The position numbers and the translations under genes are program-made. Below are positions 1 through 6,798 of a stretch of 24,583 nucleotides of DNA, piece by piece. Location of the stretch: assembly GCA_002482765.1 (NCBI GenBank), contig DLGP01000123.1, positions 48,210 through 72,792 on the forward strand, in the 5' to 3' direction. The notes under the pieces are model-generated. The model had not been told where the DNA came from. It searched no databases and worked only from the letters and a program-made list of their open reading frames with translations. This stretch comes from Alphaproteobacteria bacterium UBA7691 (GTDB taxonomy: Bacteria > Pseudomonadota > Alphaproteobacteria > Ferrovibrionales > Ferrovibrionaceae). The first letter of the stretch is position 1. Each line of letters begins with the position of its first letter.

Positions 1-243
1 AAGCCACAAATCGCCGTGCCGCCGCCAAAGCCCAAGGCGCCCGCCGCCGGGCTGGCCAAGGTGGTGCCGTTGCGGCCACGGCCGCAGCCGCAGACCATGC
101 TGCCGGGCCGGCCGGCCCTGCCGCCGCTGCCGCTGAACCGCCGCCGCCGGCTGCGCAGCGTGGTGGCGCTGAATGAAAAGGTGGAGCGTGAGGTGGTGGA
201 TGAATTCCGCCGCCTGCTCACGATTCTATCGCATTACGGCTGA
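1..243 (+). CDS. 3' end of unknown proline/arginine-rich protein (5' partial)
   Basis: The frame is open from the first base to a TGA at 241-243, so this is probably the C-terminal 80 residues of a longer gene that starts outside the window. A GTG at position 16 is a possible internal start, but nothing resembling a ribosome site can be judged there. The visible part is low in complexity: a Pro/Ala/Lys-rich stretch, then Pro/Leu/Arg-rich sequence with a run of five arginines, then a short charged helix ending in ILSHYG. I do not recognise the family. Such a basic, disordered tail could bind nucleic acid or a partner protein, but that is a guess. Its 3' end overlaps the convergent flavin reductase by 10 bases. 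Confidence 0.5.
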   Translation, partial: KPQIAVPPPKPKAPAAGLAKVVPLRPRPQPQTMLPGRPALPPLPLNRRRRLRSVVALNEKVEREVVDEFRRLLTILSHYG

Positions 244-755
244 TCCAGCGGCTGGGTGCGCATATAGCGGCCATCCTGGTAAACCAGCGGCGCGATATTG
301 CCCTGGCACAGCACCCGCAGCACCCGGCCGATGAAAATGCCATGCGTGCCATAGGCATGGATGGCTTCCACGGCACAGAAGATATTGGCCTGGGCATCCA
401 GCAGATACGGCACGGCCTCGGCATCATCCTGCCAGGCGCCGGTGGCAAAACGCGCCGGTCCTTCGGCACCGCCGCTGAAAATATCCGAAACCGGCTGCTG
501 CCCGGTATGCAGCAGGTTGATGCAGAAGCTTTGCCCCAGGCCAAGATGGGCATGCAGCGCGGCGGAACGGTTGACGCAGGCCAGCAAAGCAGGCGGTTCC
601 GCCGAAACCGAGGTGACCGCCGTGGCGGTCATGCCGCAGCGCCGGCCCTCGGCATCGCGGGCAGACAATACGGTGACAGTGGCGGCCAGCCGGCGCATGG
701 CAGCGCGAAAGGCTTGGTCGAGCGGGCTTGTGGGGGTGTTTGACGTATCCGGCAT
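234..755 (-). CDS. Flavin reductase-like FMN-binding protein (HpaC/DIM6-NTAB type)
   Basis: This 173-residue protein has the layout of the flavin reductase-like family, whose members reduce FMN or FAD with NAD(P)H, often for a partner monooxygenase. The FMN-binding motif GMTATAVTSVSAEPP lies at about residues 41-55. It is followed by CVNRSAALHAH (60-70), a GTHGIFIGRV strand (136-145) and the late LVYQDGRYMR segment (157-166) typical of the family. The ATG at 755 is chosen because the frame upstream (to 869) runs into the divergent regulator's promoter and lacks family sequence; no strong Shine-Dalgarno is visible. It is divergent from the Rrf2-suf operon with about 146 bases between starts, so the two may share control. 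No monooxygenase partner is visible, so the substrate is unknown. The flavin reductase assignment is firm and the specific role is open. Confidence 0.82.
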   Translation of the reverse strand: MPDTSNTPTSPLDQAFRAAMRRLAATVTVLSARDAEGRRCGMTATAVTSVSAEPPALLACVNRSAALHAHLGLGQSFCINLLHTGQQPVSDIFSGGAEGPARFATGAWQDDAEAVPYLLDAQANIFCAVEAIHAYGTHGIFIGRVLRVLCQGNIAPLVYQDGRYMRTQPLDQP

Positions 756-901
756 CGCCGCAAGATGCGGGCAATTCGCAAATAGCGCAATGATTTTACT
801 TACTTGACTTGCTGCGGCAGCGAACCATCTTGCAATTCGGACTGAAATGGTCTTATTTGCGGCGCGCAAGCGGCCCGCTTGCTCTGGGAATGTGGTGAAA
901 C
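756..901. promoter_or_regulatory. Divergent promoter region between flavin reductase and the Rrf2-suf operon
   Basis: These 146 bases must drive the suf operon rightward and probably the flavin reductase leftward. TTGACT at 804-809 is a good -35 candidate on the + strand. The hexamer about 16 bases downstream (near 826-831) matches the -10 consensus poorly, which is common in promoters that need or resist a regulator. Directly after the -35 lies a short dyad, GCTGC-G-GCAGC (811-821). The octamer GCAATTCG occurs twice, at 771-778 and 832-839. Either element could be an operator for the adjacent Rrf2 protein or an iron regulator. No canonical IscR, Fur or Irr box is obvious to me. Confidence 0.35.
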
Positions 902-1366
902 ATGCTGCGGCTGAGCCGATTGGCGGATTATGGCGTGATGGTGATGGCCCATGTGGCTGCCGCCCCCAGCGCTGTGCATACTGCCGAAGCCGCCGCTGCC
1001 GCCACCGGGCTGCCCGGCCCCACCGTGGCCAAGCTGCTGGCCCGGCTGAGCCGTGCCGGCCTGCTCACCTCCCAGCGCGGCGCCAAGGGCGGCTATCATC
1101 TGTCGCGCCCGGCCGAAGCGATCACGGTGGCGGATATTGTCTCTGCCCTGGATGGCCCGATTGCGCTGACACAATGTTCGGAACACCAGCCCAGCACCTG
1201 CGACCGCGAGAATCTCTGTGTTTCGCGCCGTGGCATCAACAAGATCAACACTGCCATCCGCGACGCCCTGCAATCGGTCAGCCTGACCGAGCTGGTGCGT
1301 CCGCATTACGATTTCATGCTGCCGTCGTTGCCGCGTGCGACGGCGCCCGCCCCAGTTGACCAGTAG
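902..1366 (+). CDS. Rrf2/IscR-family transcriptional regulator of the SUF operon
   Basis: This is a 154-residue Rrf2-family winged-helix regulator. The N-terminal half carries the DNA-binding fold (RLSRLADYGVMVMAHV, then the helix-turn-helix around GLPGPTVAKLLARLSRAGLL and the wing SQRGAKGGYHLSR). Three cysteines at 92, 100 and 106 sit where IscR ligates its 2Fe-2S cluster (92, 98, 104 in E. coli), so it probably binds an iron-sulfur cluster and senses cluster supply. The spacing is C-x7-C-x5-C rather than the IscR C-x5-C-x5-C, which fits the SUF-specific regulator subgroup. It is the first gene of the suf operon, 20 bases before sufB, so feedback repression of its own operon is the likely mode. 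The C-terminus beyond residue 140 is short and disordered. I am sure of the family; the exact ligand is inferred from cysteine position. Confidence 0.88.
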   Translation: MLRLSRLADYGVMVMAHVAAAPSAVHTAEAAAAATGLPGPTVAKLLARLSRAGLLTSQRGAKGGYHLSRPAEAITVADIVSALDGPIALTQCSEHQPSTCDRENLCVSRRGINKINTAIRDALQSVSLTELVRPHYDFMLPSLPRATAPAPVDQ

Positions 1367-1386
1367 ACCAGCCCCCCAGGTGCCCC

Positions 1387-2874
1387 ATGCCTGCCGCCCT
1401 TGAAACCATCGATACCGTTGCCAAACTTGGCGGCGAATATAAATACGGCTTCGTCACCGATATTGAATCCGAGGTTCTGCCCAAGGGGTTGAACGAGGAT
1501 GTGGTGCGTTTCATCTCGGCCAAGAAGGGCGAGCCGGAATGGATGCTGGATTGGCGGCTGAAGGCTTTCCGCGCCTGGCGCAAGATGGAAGACCGCGAGC
1601 CGACCTGGGCGCGGGTTGATTATCCCAAGATCGATTTCCAGGATATTCACTACTACGCTGCGCCGAAGAAGAAAAACGGCCCGAAAAGCCTGGATGAAGT
1701 GGATCCGGAACTGCTTGCCACCTATGACAAGCTGGGTATTCCCCTGCGCGAGCGCGAAGCCCTGCTCGGCATCGAGAAGGTGCCGGATTTCGGCAGCAAC
1801 GTGGCGGTGGATGCGGTATTCGACAGCGTCTCGGTGGCCACCACCTTCAAGGGCAAGCTGAAGGAAATGGGCATCATCTTCTGTTCGATGTCGGAAGCGG
1901 TGCGCGAATATCCCGAACTAGTGCAGAAGTATCTCGGCTCCGTGGTGCCGGTGACGGACAATTTCTATTCGGCACTGAATTGCGCTGTGTTCTCCGATGG
2001 CAGCTTTGTCTATGTGCCGCCGGGTGTGCGCTGCCCGATGGAATTGAGCACCTATTTCCGGATCAACGAGGCCAAGACCGGCCAGTTTGAACGCACACTG
2101 ATCATCGTGGATAAGGGCGCCTATGTGTCCTATCTGGAAGGCTGCACCGCGCCGATGCGCGATGACAACCAGCTGCATGCCGCCGTGGTGGAACTGGTGG
2201 CGATGGAGGATGCGGAAATCCGCTATGCCACGGTGCAGAACTGGTATCCGGGCGACAAGAACGGCAAGGGCGGCATCTATAATTTTGTCACCAAGCGCGG
2301 CGCCTGCCGTGGCGCGCGGTCAAAGATTTCCTGGACCCAGGTGGAAACCGGCTCGTCGATCACCTGGAAATATCCCAGCGTGATCCTGCAAGGCGACGAC
2401 AGCGTGGGTGAATTCTATTCGGTGGCGGTGGCCAATAACGCGCAGCAGGCCGATACCGGCACCAAGATGATCCATATCGGCGCCAACACCAAATCCACCA
2501 TCATCTCCAAGGGCATTTCGGCCGGCCGGGCGCAGAACACCTATCGTGGCCTGGTGCGCATGCAGCCCAAGGCGAAGAATGCACGCAACTATTCGCAATG
2601 CGACAGCCTGCTGATCGGCGATAAATGCGGCGGCCATACCGTGCCCTATATCGAAGTGAAAAACCGCAGCGCCAAGGTGGAGCATGAAGCCACCACGTCG
2701 CGCATTTCGGATGATCAGTTGTTTTATTGCCGCCAGCGCGGCCTGTCGGCCGAGGATGCGGTTTCCACCATCGTCAATGGCTTCTGCAAGGATGTGTTGC
2801 AGAAGCTGCCCATGGAATTCGCCGTTGAGGCCCAGAAGCTGCTCGGCGTCAGCCTCGAAGGTTCGGTAGGTTAA
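1387..2874 (+). CDS. sufB: Fe-S cluster scaffold subunit SufB
   Basis: SufB is the core subunit of the cytoplasmic SufBC2D complex on which iron-sulfur clusters are built from sulfide donated via SufS. The protein is 495 residues, the same as E. coli SufB. It carries the conserved blocks: VPPGVRCPMELSTYFRIN, YLEGCTAPM (Cys253), the beta-helix core, NYSQCDSLLIG (Cys405) and VEHEATTSRISDDQLFYC near the C-terminus. Cys405 corresponds to the cysteine needed for cluster assembly in E. coli. The ATG at 1387 follows the regulator by 20 bases, with only a weak purine stretch before it. The N-terminal region up to about residue 100 is well conserved, which supports this start. The gene leads the structural genes, with sufC next. 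Confidence 0.97.
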   Translation: MPAALETIDTVAKLGGEYKYGFVTDIESEVLPKGLNEDVVRFISAKKGEPEWMLDWRLKAFRAWRKMEDREPTWARVDYPKIDFQDIHYYAAPKKKNGPKSLDEVDPELLATYDKLGIPLREREALLGIEKVPDFGSNVAVDAVFDSVSVATTFKGKLKEMGIIFCSMSEAVREYPELVQKYLGSVVPVTDNFYSALNCAVFSDGSFVYVPPGVRCPMELSTYFRINEAKTGQFERTLIIVDKGAYVSYLEGCTAPMRDDNQLHAAVVELVAMEDAEIRYATVQNWYPGDKNGKGGIYNFVTKRGACRGARSKISWTQVETGSSITWKYPSVILQGDDSVGEFYSVAVANNAQQADTGTKMIHIGANTKSTIISKGISAGRAQNTYRGLVRMQPKAKNARNYSQCDSLLIGDKCGGHTVPYIEVKNRSAKVEHEATTSRISDDQLFYCRQRGLSAEDAVSTIVNGFCKDVLQKLPMEFAVEAQKLLGVSLEGSVG

Positions 2875-2885
2875 GGATGCGTGCG

Positions 2886-3635
2886 ATGCTTGAGATCAAA
2901 AACCTGCATGCCAACGTGGATGGCAAGGAAATCCTGCGTGGCATCAACCTGACCATGCGGCCCGGCGAGGTGCATGCCATCATGGGGCCGAATGGCTCGG
3001 GCAAGTCCACGCTGTCCTATGTGCTGGCGGGCCGTGAAGGTTATGAAGTCACCGCAGGCGAAATCCTGTTCAACGGCCAGAGCCTGCTGGATATGGAAAC
3101 CGAGGAACGCGCCCGCGAAGGCATCTTCCTGGCGTTTCAGTATCCGGTGGAAATTCCCGGCGTGGCCAATGCGGTTTTCCTGCGTTCGGCGGTGAATGCT
3201 GTGCGCAAGCATCGTGGCCTGGCCGAGATGGATGCGATGAGCTTCCTCAAGACCGCCAAGGCGAAGATGAAGCAGTTGCAGATGGATGAGAAATTCCTGC
3301 AACGCCCGGTCAATGTCGGCTTTTCCGGCGGCGAGAAGAAGCGCAACGAAGTGTTTCAGATGCTGATGCTGGAACCCAGCCTGATGCTGCTGGACGAAAC
3401 CGATAGCGGCCTGGATATCGATGCGCTGAAGATTGTCGCCGAAGGCGTCAATGCCTTGCGCGGGCCGGAGCGTTCCGCCCTGGTGATCACGCATTACCAG
3501 CGCCTGCTGGATTATATCGTGCCGGATCATGTGCATGTGCTGGCCGGCGGCCGCATCATCAAAAGCGGCGGCAAGGAACTGGCGCTGGAACTGGAAGCCA
3601 AGGGCTATGCCGATATCGTGGCGGAGGCGGCGTGA
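2886..3635 (+). CDS. sufC: SUF system ATPase SufC
   Basis: SufC is the ABC-type ATPase of the SufBC2D scaffold. It is cytoplasmic, and its ATP-driven dimerisation reshapes SufB/SufD during cluster assembly. The protein is 249 residues with Walker A GPNGSGKST (34-42), the Q-loop region FQYPVEIPG, the SufC-type signature FSGGEKKRNE (146-155), Walker B LMLLDETDSGLD and the switch histidine 203 in ITHYQR. The sequence also allows an in-frame ATG at 2877. I prefer 2886 because AAGGA (2873-2877) then sits 8 bases before the start and the protein begins MLEIKNL, as family members do. It starts 11 bases after the sufB stop, and its last bases overlap sufD. Confidence 0.97.
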   Translation: MLEIKNLHANVDGKEILRGINLTMRPGEVHAIMGPNGSGKSTLSYVLAGREGYEVTAGEILFNGQSLLDMETEERAREGIFLAFQYPVEIPGVANAVFLRSAVNAVRKHRGLAEMDAMSFLKTAKAKMKQLQMDEKFLQRPVNVGFSGGEKKRNEVFQMLMLEPSLMLLDETDSGLDIDALKIVAEGVNALRGPERSALVITHYQRLLDYIVPDHVHVLAGGRIIKSGGKELALELEAKGYADIVAEAA

Positions 3636-4825
3636 CCGGATTCGCTGATCGTATCGCTGCCTTGCAGGCAGCTTTGCCGGATGTGCCGGGCGTGGCGGCC
3701 CTGCGCGCCGATGGCCTGGCCGATCTGCGCCGCCATGGCATTCCTGGCCGCAAGCTGGAAGCGTGGAAATTCACCTCGTTGCAGGCTGCCGGCGAGCGCG
3801 ACTGGTCGCTGGCAGCGAATGATGCCGCGCCGTTTGCTGCCGCCTTGCCGCAAGGCGTGACCTTGCTGCCGCTGGCCCAGGCTTTGGCCGAGCGCGGCGC
3901 CGAACTGGCCCACGCGCTGGCGCCGGCCAGCCGCGATGCCGCCGCTTCGCTCAGCGCGCTGAATGCCGCCCTGCTGCGTGATGGCTGGCTGCTGGATGTG
4001 GCGCCGGGTGTGCATGTGCCGCGCCCGATCCATCTTGATCTGCGTAATCAGGGCCGCGATGGCCTGGCCAATGTCACCTGCCTGGTGCGGCTGGGGGCGG
4101 GCGCCAGCGCCAGCCTGCTGGAAAGCCATGCCGGCGAAGGCTGGAGCAACAGCCGGATCAAGATCGAATTGGCCGAAGGCGCGGAACTTCTGCATGCGCG
4201 TTTGCAGCAGCAGGCGGCAGATTCGTTCCATGCCGGGCTGACCGAAGTGCGGCTGGCAGCCCGGGCCGCGTATCGCCATGTCTCGCTGATGCTGGGCGGC
4301 GCGGTGGCGCGGCATGAACTGGCGGTGACGCTGGCCGGCGAGGGCGCCAGCCTGGATGCCCAGGGCCTGGCGCTGGCCAAGGGCCGCGCGCATCTGGATC
4401 ATACCTTGCGGCTGGAGCATGCCGCAGCCGGGTGCAGCAGCAAGCAGCTCTTCAAGAATGTGGTGGATGAACGCGGCCATGCCGTGTTTCAGGGTCTGAT
4501 CCGTGTGGCGCCCGGTGCGCAGAAGACCGATGCGCAGCAGCTTTGCCGCACGCTGCTGCTTTCCGATGATGCCCAGGTGGATACCAAGCCGGAACTGGAA
4601 ATCCTGGCCGATGACGTGAAATGCAGCCATGGCGCCACGGTGGGCGACCTGGATGCCAATATGCTGTTTTACCTGCGGGCGCGCGGCATCGATGCCAATA
4701 CGGCGCGGCGCCTGCTGCTGGAAGGTTTTGCCGCCGAAATTTTGCAGGCGATTCCGGCACAGGATATGCGGCTGCCGTTCATTGCGGCGCTGGAAACCTG
4801 GTTTGCGACAGGAGACGCCGCATGA
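3632..4825 (+). CDS. sufD: Fe-S cluster assembly subunit SufD
   Basis: SufD is the SufB paralogue that completes the SufBC2D scaffold and supports iron entry into the nascent cluster. The protein is 397 residues and diverges from SufB in its N-terminal half. The diagnostic features are GIPGRKLEAWKFTSL near residues 35-50 and the C-terminal DVKCSHGATVGDLDANMLFYL block. In that block, Cys331 and His333 correspond to the conserved Cys/His used by SufD at the SufB interface. Translation starts at GTG 3632, inside a 4-base GTGA overlap with the sufC stop, so expression is probably coupled. Its TGA overlaps the sufS ATG by the same arrangement. The Ala/Leu-rich N-terminal region looks like ordinary lineage variation. 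I see no frameshift or missing block. Confidence 0.95.
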   Translation: MTGFADRIAALQAALPDVPGVAALRADGLADLRRHGIPGRKLEAWKFTSLQAAGERDWSLAANDAAPFAAALPQGVTLLPLAQALAERGAELAHALAPASRDAAASLSALNAALLRDGWLLDVAPGVHVPRPIHLDLRNQGRDGLANVTCLVRLGAGASASLLESHAGEGWSNSRIKIELAEGAELLHARLQQQAADSFHAGLTEVRLAARAAYRHVSLMLGGAVARHELAVTLAGEGASLDAQGLALAKGRAHLDHTLRLEHAAAGCSSKQLFKNVVDERGHAVFQGLIRVAPGAQKTDAQQLCRTLLLSDDAQVDTKPELEILADDVKCSHGATVGDLDANMLFYLRARGIDANTARRLLLEGFAAEILQAIPAQDMRLPFIAALETWFATGDAA

Positions 4826-6066
4826 GCGCCGCCTTGGAGCAGAATCCCGGCTTCGATGTTGAACGCATCCGCGCCGATTTTCCGATCCTGAGCCAGAAGG
4901 TCTATGGCAAGCCGCTGGTATTCCTCGATTCCGGCGCCTCTGCGCAGAAGCCGCAAATGGTGATCGATGCCATGAGCCAAGCCTATGCCACACAATATGC
5001 CAATGTGCATCGCGGCATCTACCAGCTCAGCCAGCAGGCCACCGATGCGTTTGAACTGGCGCGTGAAAAGGTGGCGCGGTTTATCAATGCCGGCGATACG
5101 CGCCAGGTGGTGTTCACGCGCAATGCCACCGAGGCGGTGAATCTGGTGGCCAATTCCTTCGGCTGGGGCATGCTGCGCCCAGGTGATGAAGTGCTGATCA
5201 GCCATATGGAGCACCACGCCAATATCGTGCCGTGGCAATTGCTGCGCGATCGCCATGGCATTGTGCTCAAGGTGGCGCCGATCCTGGATGACGGCAGCCT
5301 CGATATGGCCGGTTTCCAGGCCCTGCTCGGGCCGCGTACCAGGCTGGTTGCCATTGCCCATGTCTCCAATGTGCTCGGCACCGTCAATCCGGTGGCCGAG
5401 ATTGTGCGGCTGGCCCATGCAGCCGGCGCAAAAGTGCTGATTGATGGCAGCCAGGCAGTGCAGCATATGCGTGTGGACATGCAGGCGCTGGATGCCGATT
5501 TCTACGTTTTCACCGGCCATAAGCTTTATGGCCCCACCGGCATCGGCGTGCTGTATGGCAAGGCCGCGTTGCTGGAGGCGATGCCGCCCTGGCAGGGTGG
5601 CGGCGACATGATCCTCTCGGTCACGTTCGAGAAGAATGAATGGGCGGATTTGCCCCATAAATTTGAGGCCGGTACGCCCGCTTTCATTGAAGCAGTGGGC
5701 CTGGGCGCCGCCATCGATTATGTGGAAAGTGTTGGCCTGGAGGCGATCCAGGCGCATGAGCATGATCTGCTGGAATATGCCACGCGCCGGCTCAAGGAGA
5801 TCAACAGCCTGCGCATCATCGGCGAGGCGCCGGGTAAATCGGCGGTGATCTCTTTTGTGTTGCAGGGTATTCACCCGCACGATATCGGCACCATATTGGA
5901 CCGCGACGGTATTGCCGTGCGGGTGGGCCAGCATTGCGCGCATCCGCTGATGGAGCGGTTCGGCGTTGGCGCCACGGTGCGGGCCAGTTTCGGGATGTAC
6001 AATACCAGGGCCGAGGTGGATGCGTTATGCGCCGGCCTCAAGCGGGTGATGGAGATTTTCGGCTGA
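4822..6066 (+). CDS. sufS: Cysteine desulfurase SufS
   Basis: SufS is a PLP-dependent group II cysteine desulfurase that takes sulfur from L-cysteine as a persulfide for the SufBCD scaffold. The protein is 414 residues. Visible sites are the SHMEHHANIVPWQ cofactor-stacking histidine region (127-139), DGSQAVQH (208-215), the PLP lysine 234 in TGHKLYGPTG, and the catalytic Cys372 in RVGQHCAHPLMERFG, which matches the RxGxHCA motif of the SufS group. The ATG at 4822 overlaps the sufD stop (ATGA), with an upstream GGAGA at 4811-4815. An in-frame opening further upstream is only sufD read in another frame. No sufE or sufU partner lies beside it, so the sulfur acceptor may be encoded elsewhere or be SufB itself. 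Confidence 0.96.
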   Translation: MSAALEQNPGFDVERIRADFPILSQKVYGKPLVFLDSGASAQKPQMVIDAMSQAYATQYANVHRGIYQLSQQATDAFELAREKVARFINAGDTRQVVFTRNATEAVNLVANSFGWGMLRPGDEVLISHMEHHANIVPWQLLRDRHGIVLKVAPILDDGSLDMAGFQALLGPRTRLVAIAHVSNVLGTVNPVAEIVRLAHAAGAKVLIDGSQAVQHMRVDMQALDADFYVFTGHKLYGPTGIGVLYGKAALLEAMPPWQGGGDMILSVTFEKNEWADLPHKFEAGTPAFIEAVGLGAAIDYVESVGLEAIQAHEHDLLEYATRRLKEINSLRIIGEAPGKSAVISFVLQGIHPHDIGTILDRDGIAVRVGQHCAHPLMERFGVGATVRASFGMYNTRAEVDALCAGLKRVMEIFG

Positions 6067-6407
6067 TGGCGGTGGGAAAGAAAAAAGCGGCGCCGGCGCC
6101 GGAAGAATTGCGGGATCAGGTGATCGAGGCCATCAAGACGGTCTACGACCCGGAAATCCCGGTCAATATCTTTGAGCTTGGCCTGATCTACAAGGTCGAT
6201 GTGAACGACGCCAATAACGACGTGAATATCGAGATGACACTGACCTCGCCGAATTGCCCGGCGGCGCAGTCGATGCCCAGCGAAGTGGAAATGAAGACAC
6301 GCGAGTTGGATGGCGTCGGCGAAGTGACTGTGGCAGTGGTGTGGGATCCGCCATGGACCCAGGAGCATATGTCGGAGGCAGCCCGCCTCGAACTCGGCAT
6401 GATGTGA
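6066..6407 (+). CDS. sufT: SufT-type Fe-S maturation protein (MIP18/DUF59 family)
   Basis: This is a 113-residue protein of the DUF59/MIP18 family. SufT proteins help mature iron-sulfur proteins, especially when demand for clusters is high, and this family often sits in SUF operons of Alphaproteobacteria and Gram-positives. The fold is recognisable from YDPEIPVNIFELGLIY (27-42), MTLTSPNCPAAQSMP with the conserved Cys64, and VWDPPWTQEHMSEAAR (92-107). The ATG at 6066 shares its A with the sufS stop (TGATG), so the gene is tightly coupled. A Lys/Ala/Pro-rich N-terminal segment of about 12 residues precedes the domain. It is followed 10 bases later by sufA. The family call is secure; the exact biochemical step is still debated. 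Confidence 0.9.
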   Translation: MAVGKKKAAPAPEELRDQVIEAIKTVYDPEIPVNIFELGLIYKVDVNDANNDVNIEMTLTSPNCPAAQSMPSEVEMKTRELDGVGEVTVAVVWDPPWTQEHMSEAARLELGMM

Positions 6408-6417
6408 GGATGCGACG

Positions 6418-6795
6418 ATGACCGTTGAAACTCAATCCCAGGCGCCCAAGCCGCGCCGCGCCCTGCCGCCGCCGGTTACCTTGACCGAGGCCGCCGCCGA
6501 GCGGGTGCGCTCACTGATTGCCAAGAGCGACAAGCCGGTGATCGGCCTGCGCATCGGCGTCAAGACCAAGGGCTGTTCCGGCATGGCCTATGATATCAGC
6601 TATGCCGAGGAGAAGGCCAAGTTCGACGAGGAAGTGACCGACAAGGGCGTCACCATCTTCATCGACCCGAAGGCGCAGATGTTCATCTTCGGCACCGAGA
6701 TCGATTGGGAGGAAGACAAGCTGCAAGCCGGCTTTGTGTTCCGCAACCCGAACGAAAAGGGCCGCTGCGGCTGCGGCGAAAGTTTCCACGTATAA
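6418..6795 (+). CDS. sufA: A-type Fe-S carrier SufA (HesB/IscA family)
   Basis: A-type carriers accept a cluster from the SUF scaffold and hand it to apo-proteins in the cytoplasm. This 125-residue protein has the three expected cysteines: Cys53 in KTKGCSGMAYD and Cys117/Cys119 in the C-terminal GRCGCGESF motif. An N-terminal extension of about 18 Pro/Arg/Lys-rich residues precedes the core, which starts at VTLTEAAAERV. AGGA around 6407-6410 lies about 7 bases before the ATG. It is the last gene of the operon and stops only 3 bases from the stop codon of the convergent ybbP-like gene. There is no room for a separate terminator, so suf transcripts must run antisense into ybbP or end through Rho. 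Confidence 0.95.
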   Translation: MTVETQSQAPKPRRALPPPVTLTEAAAERVRSLIAKSDKPVIGLRIGVKTKGCSGMAYDISYAEEKAKFDEEVTDKGVTIFIDPKAQMFIFGTEIDWEEDKLQAGFVFRNPNEKGRCGCGESFHV

Positions 6796-6798
6796 GTT

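Noticed and set aside
4621..4821. Longer N-terminal extension of SufS
   Set aside because: The extra codons are sufD read in another frame. The ATG at 4822 has GGAGA upstream and the expected SufS start.
3605..4993. A 462-codon minus-strand frame opposite sufD
   Set aside because: Its composition is that of an antisense shadow, and the + strand encodes an unmistakable SufD in an intact operon.
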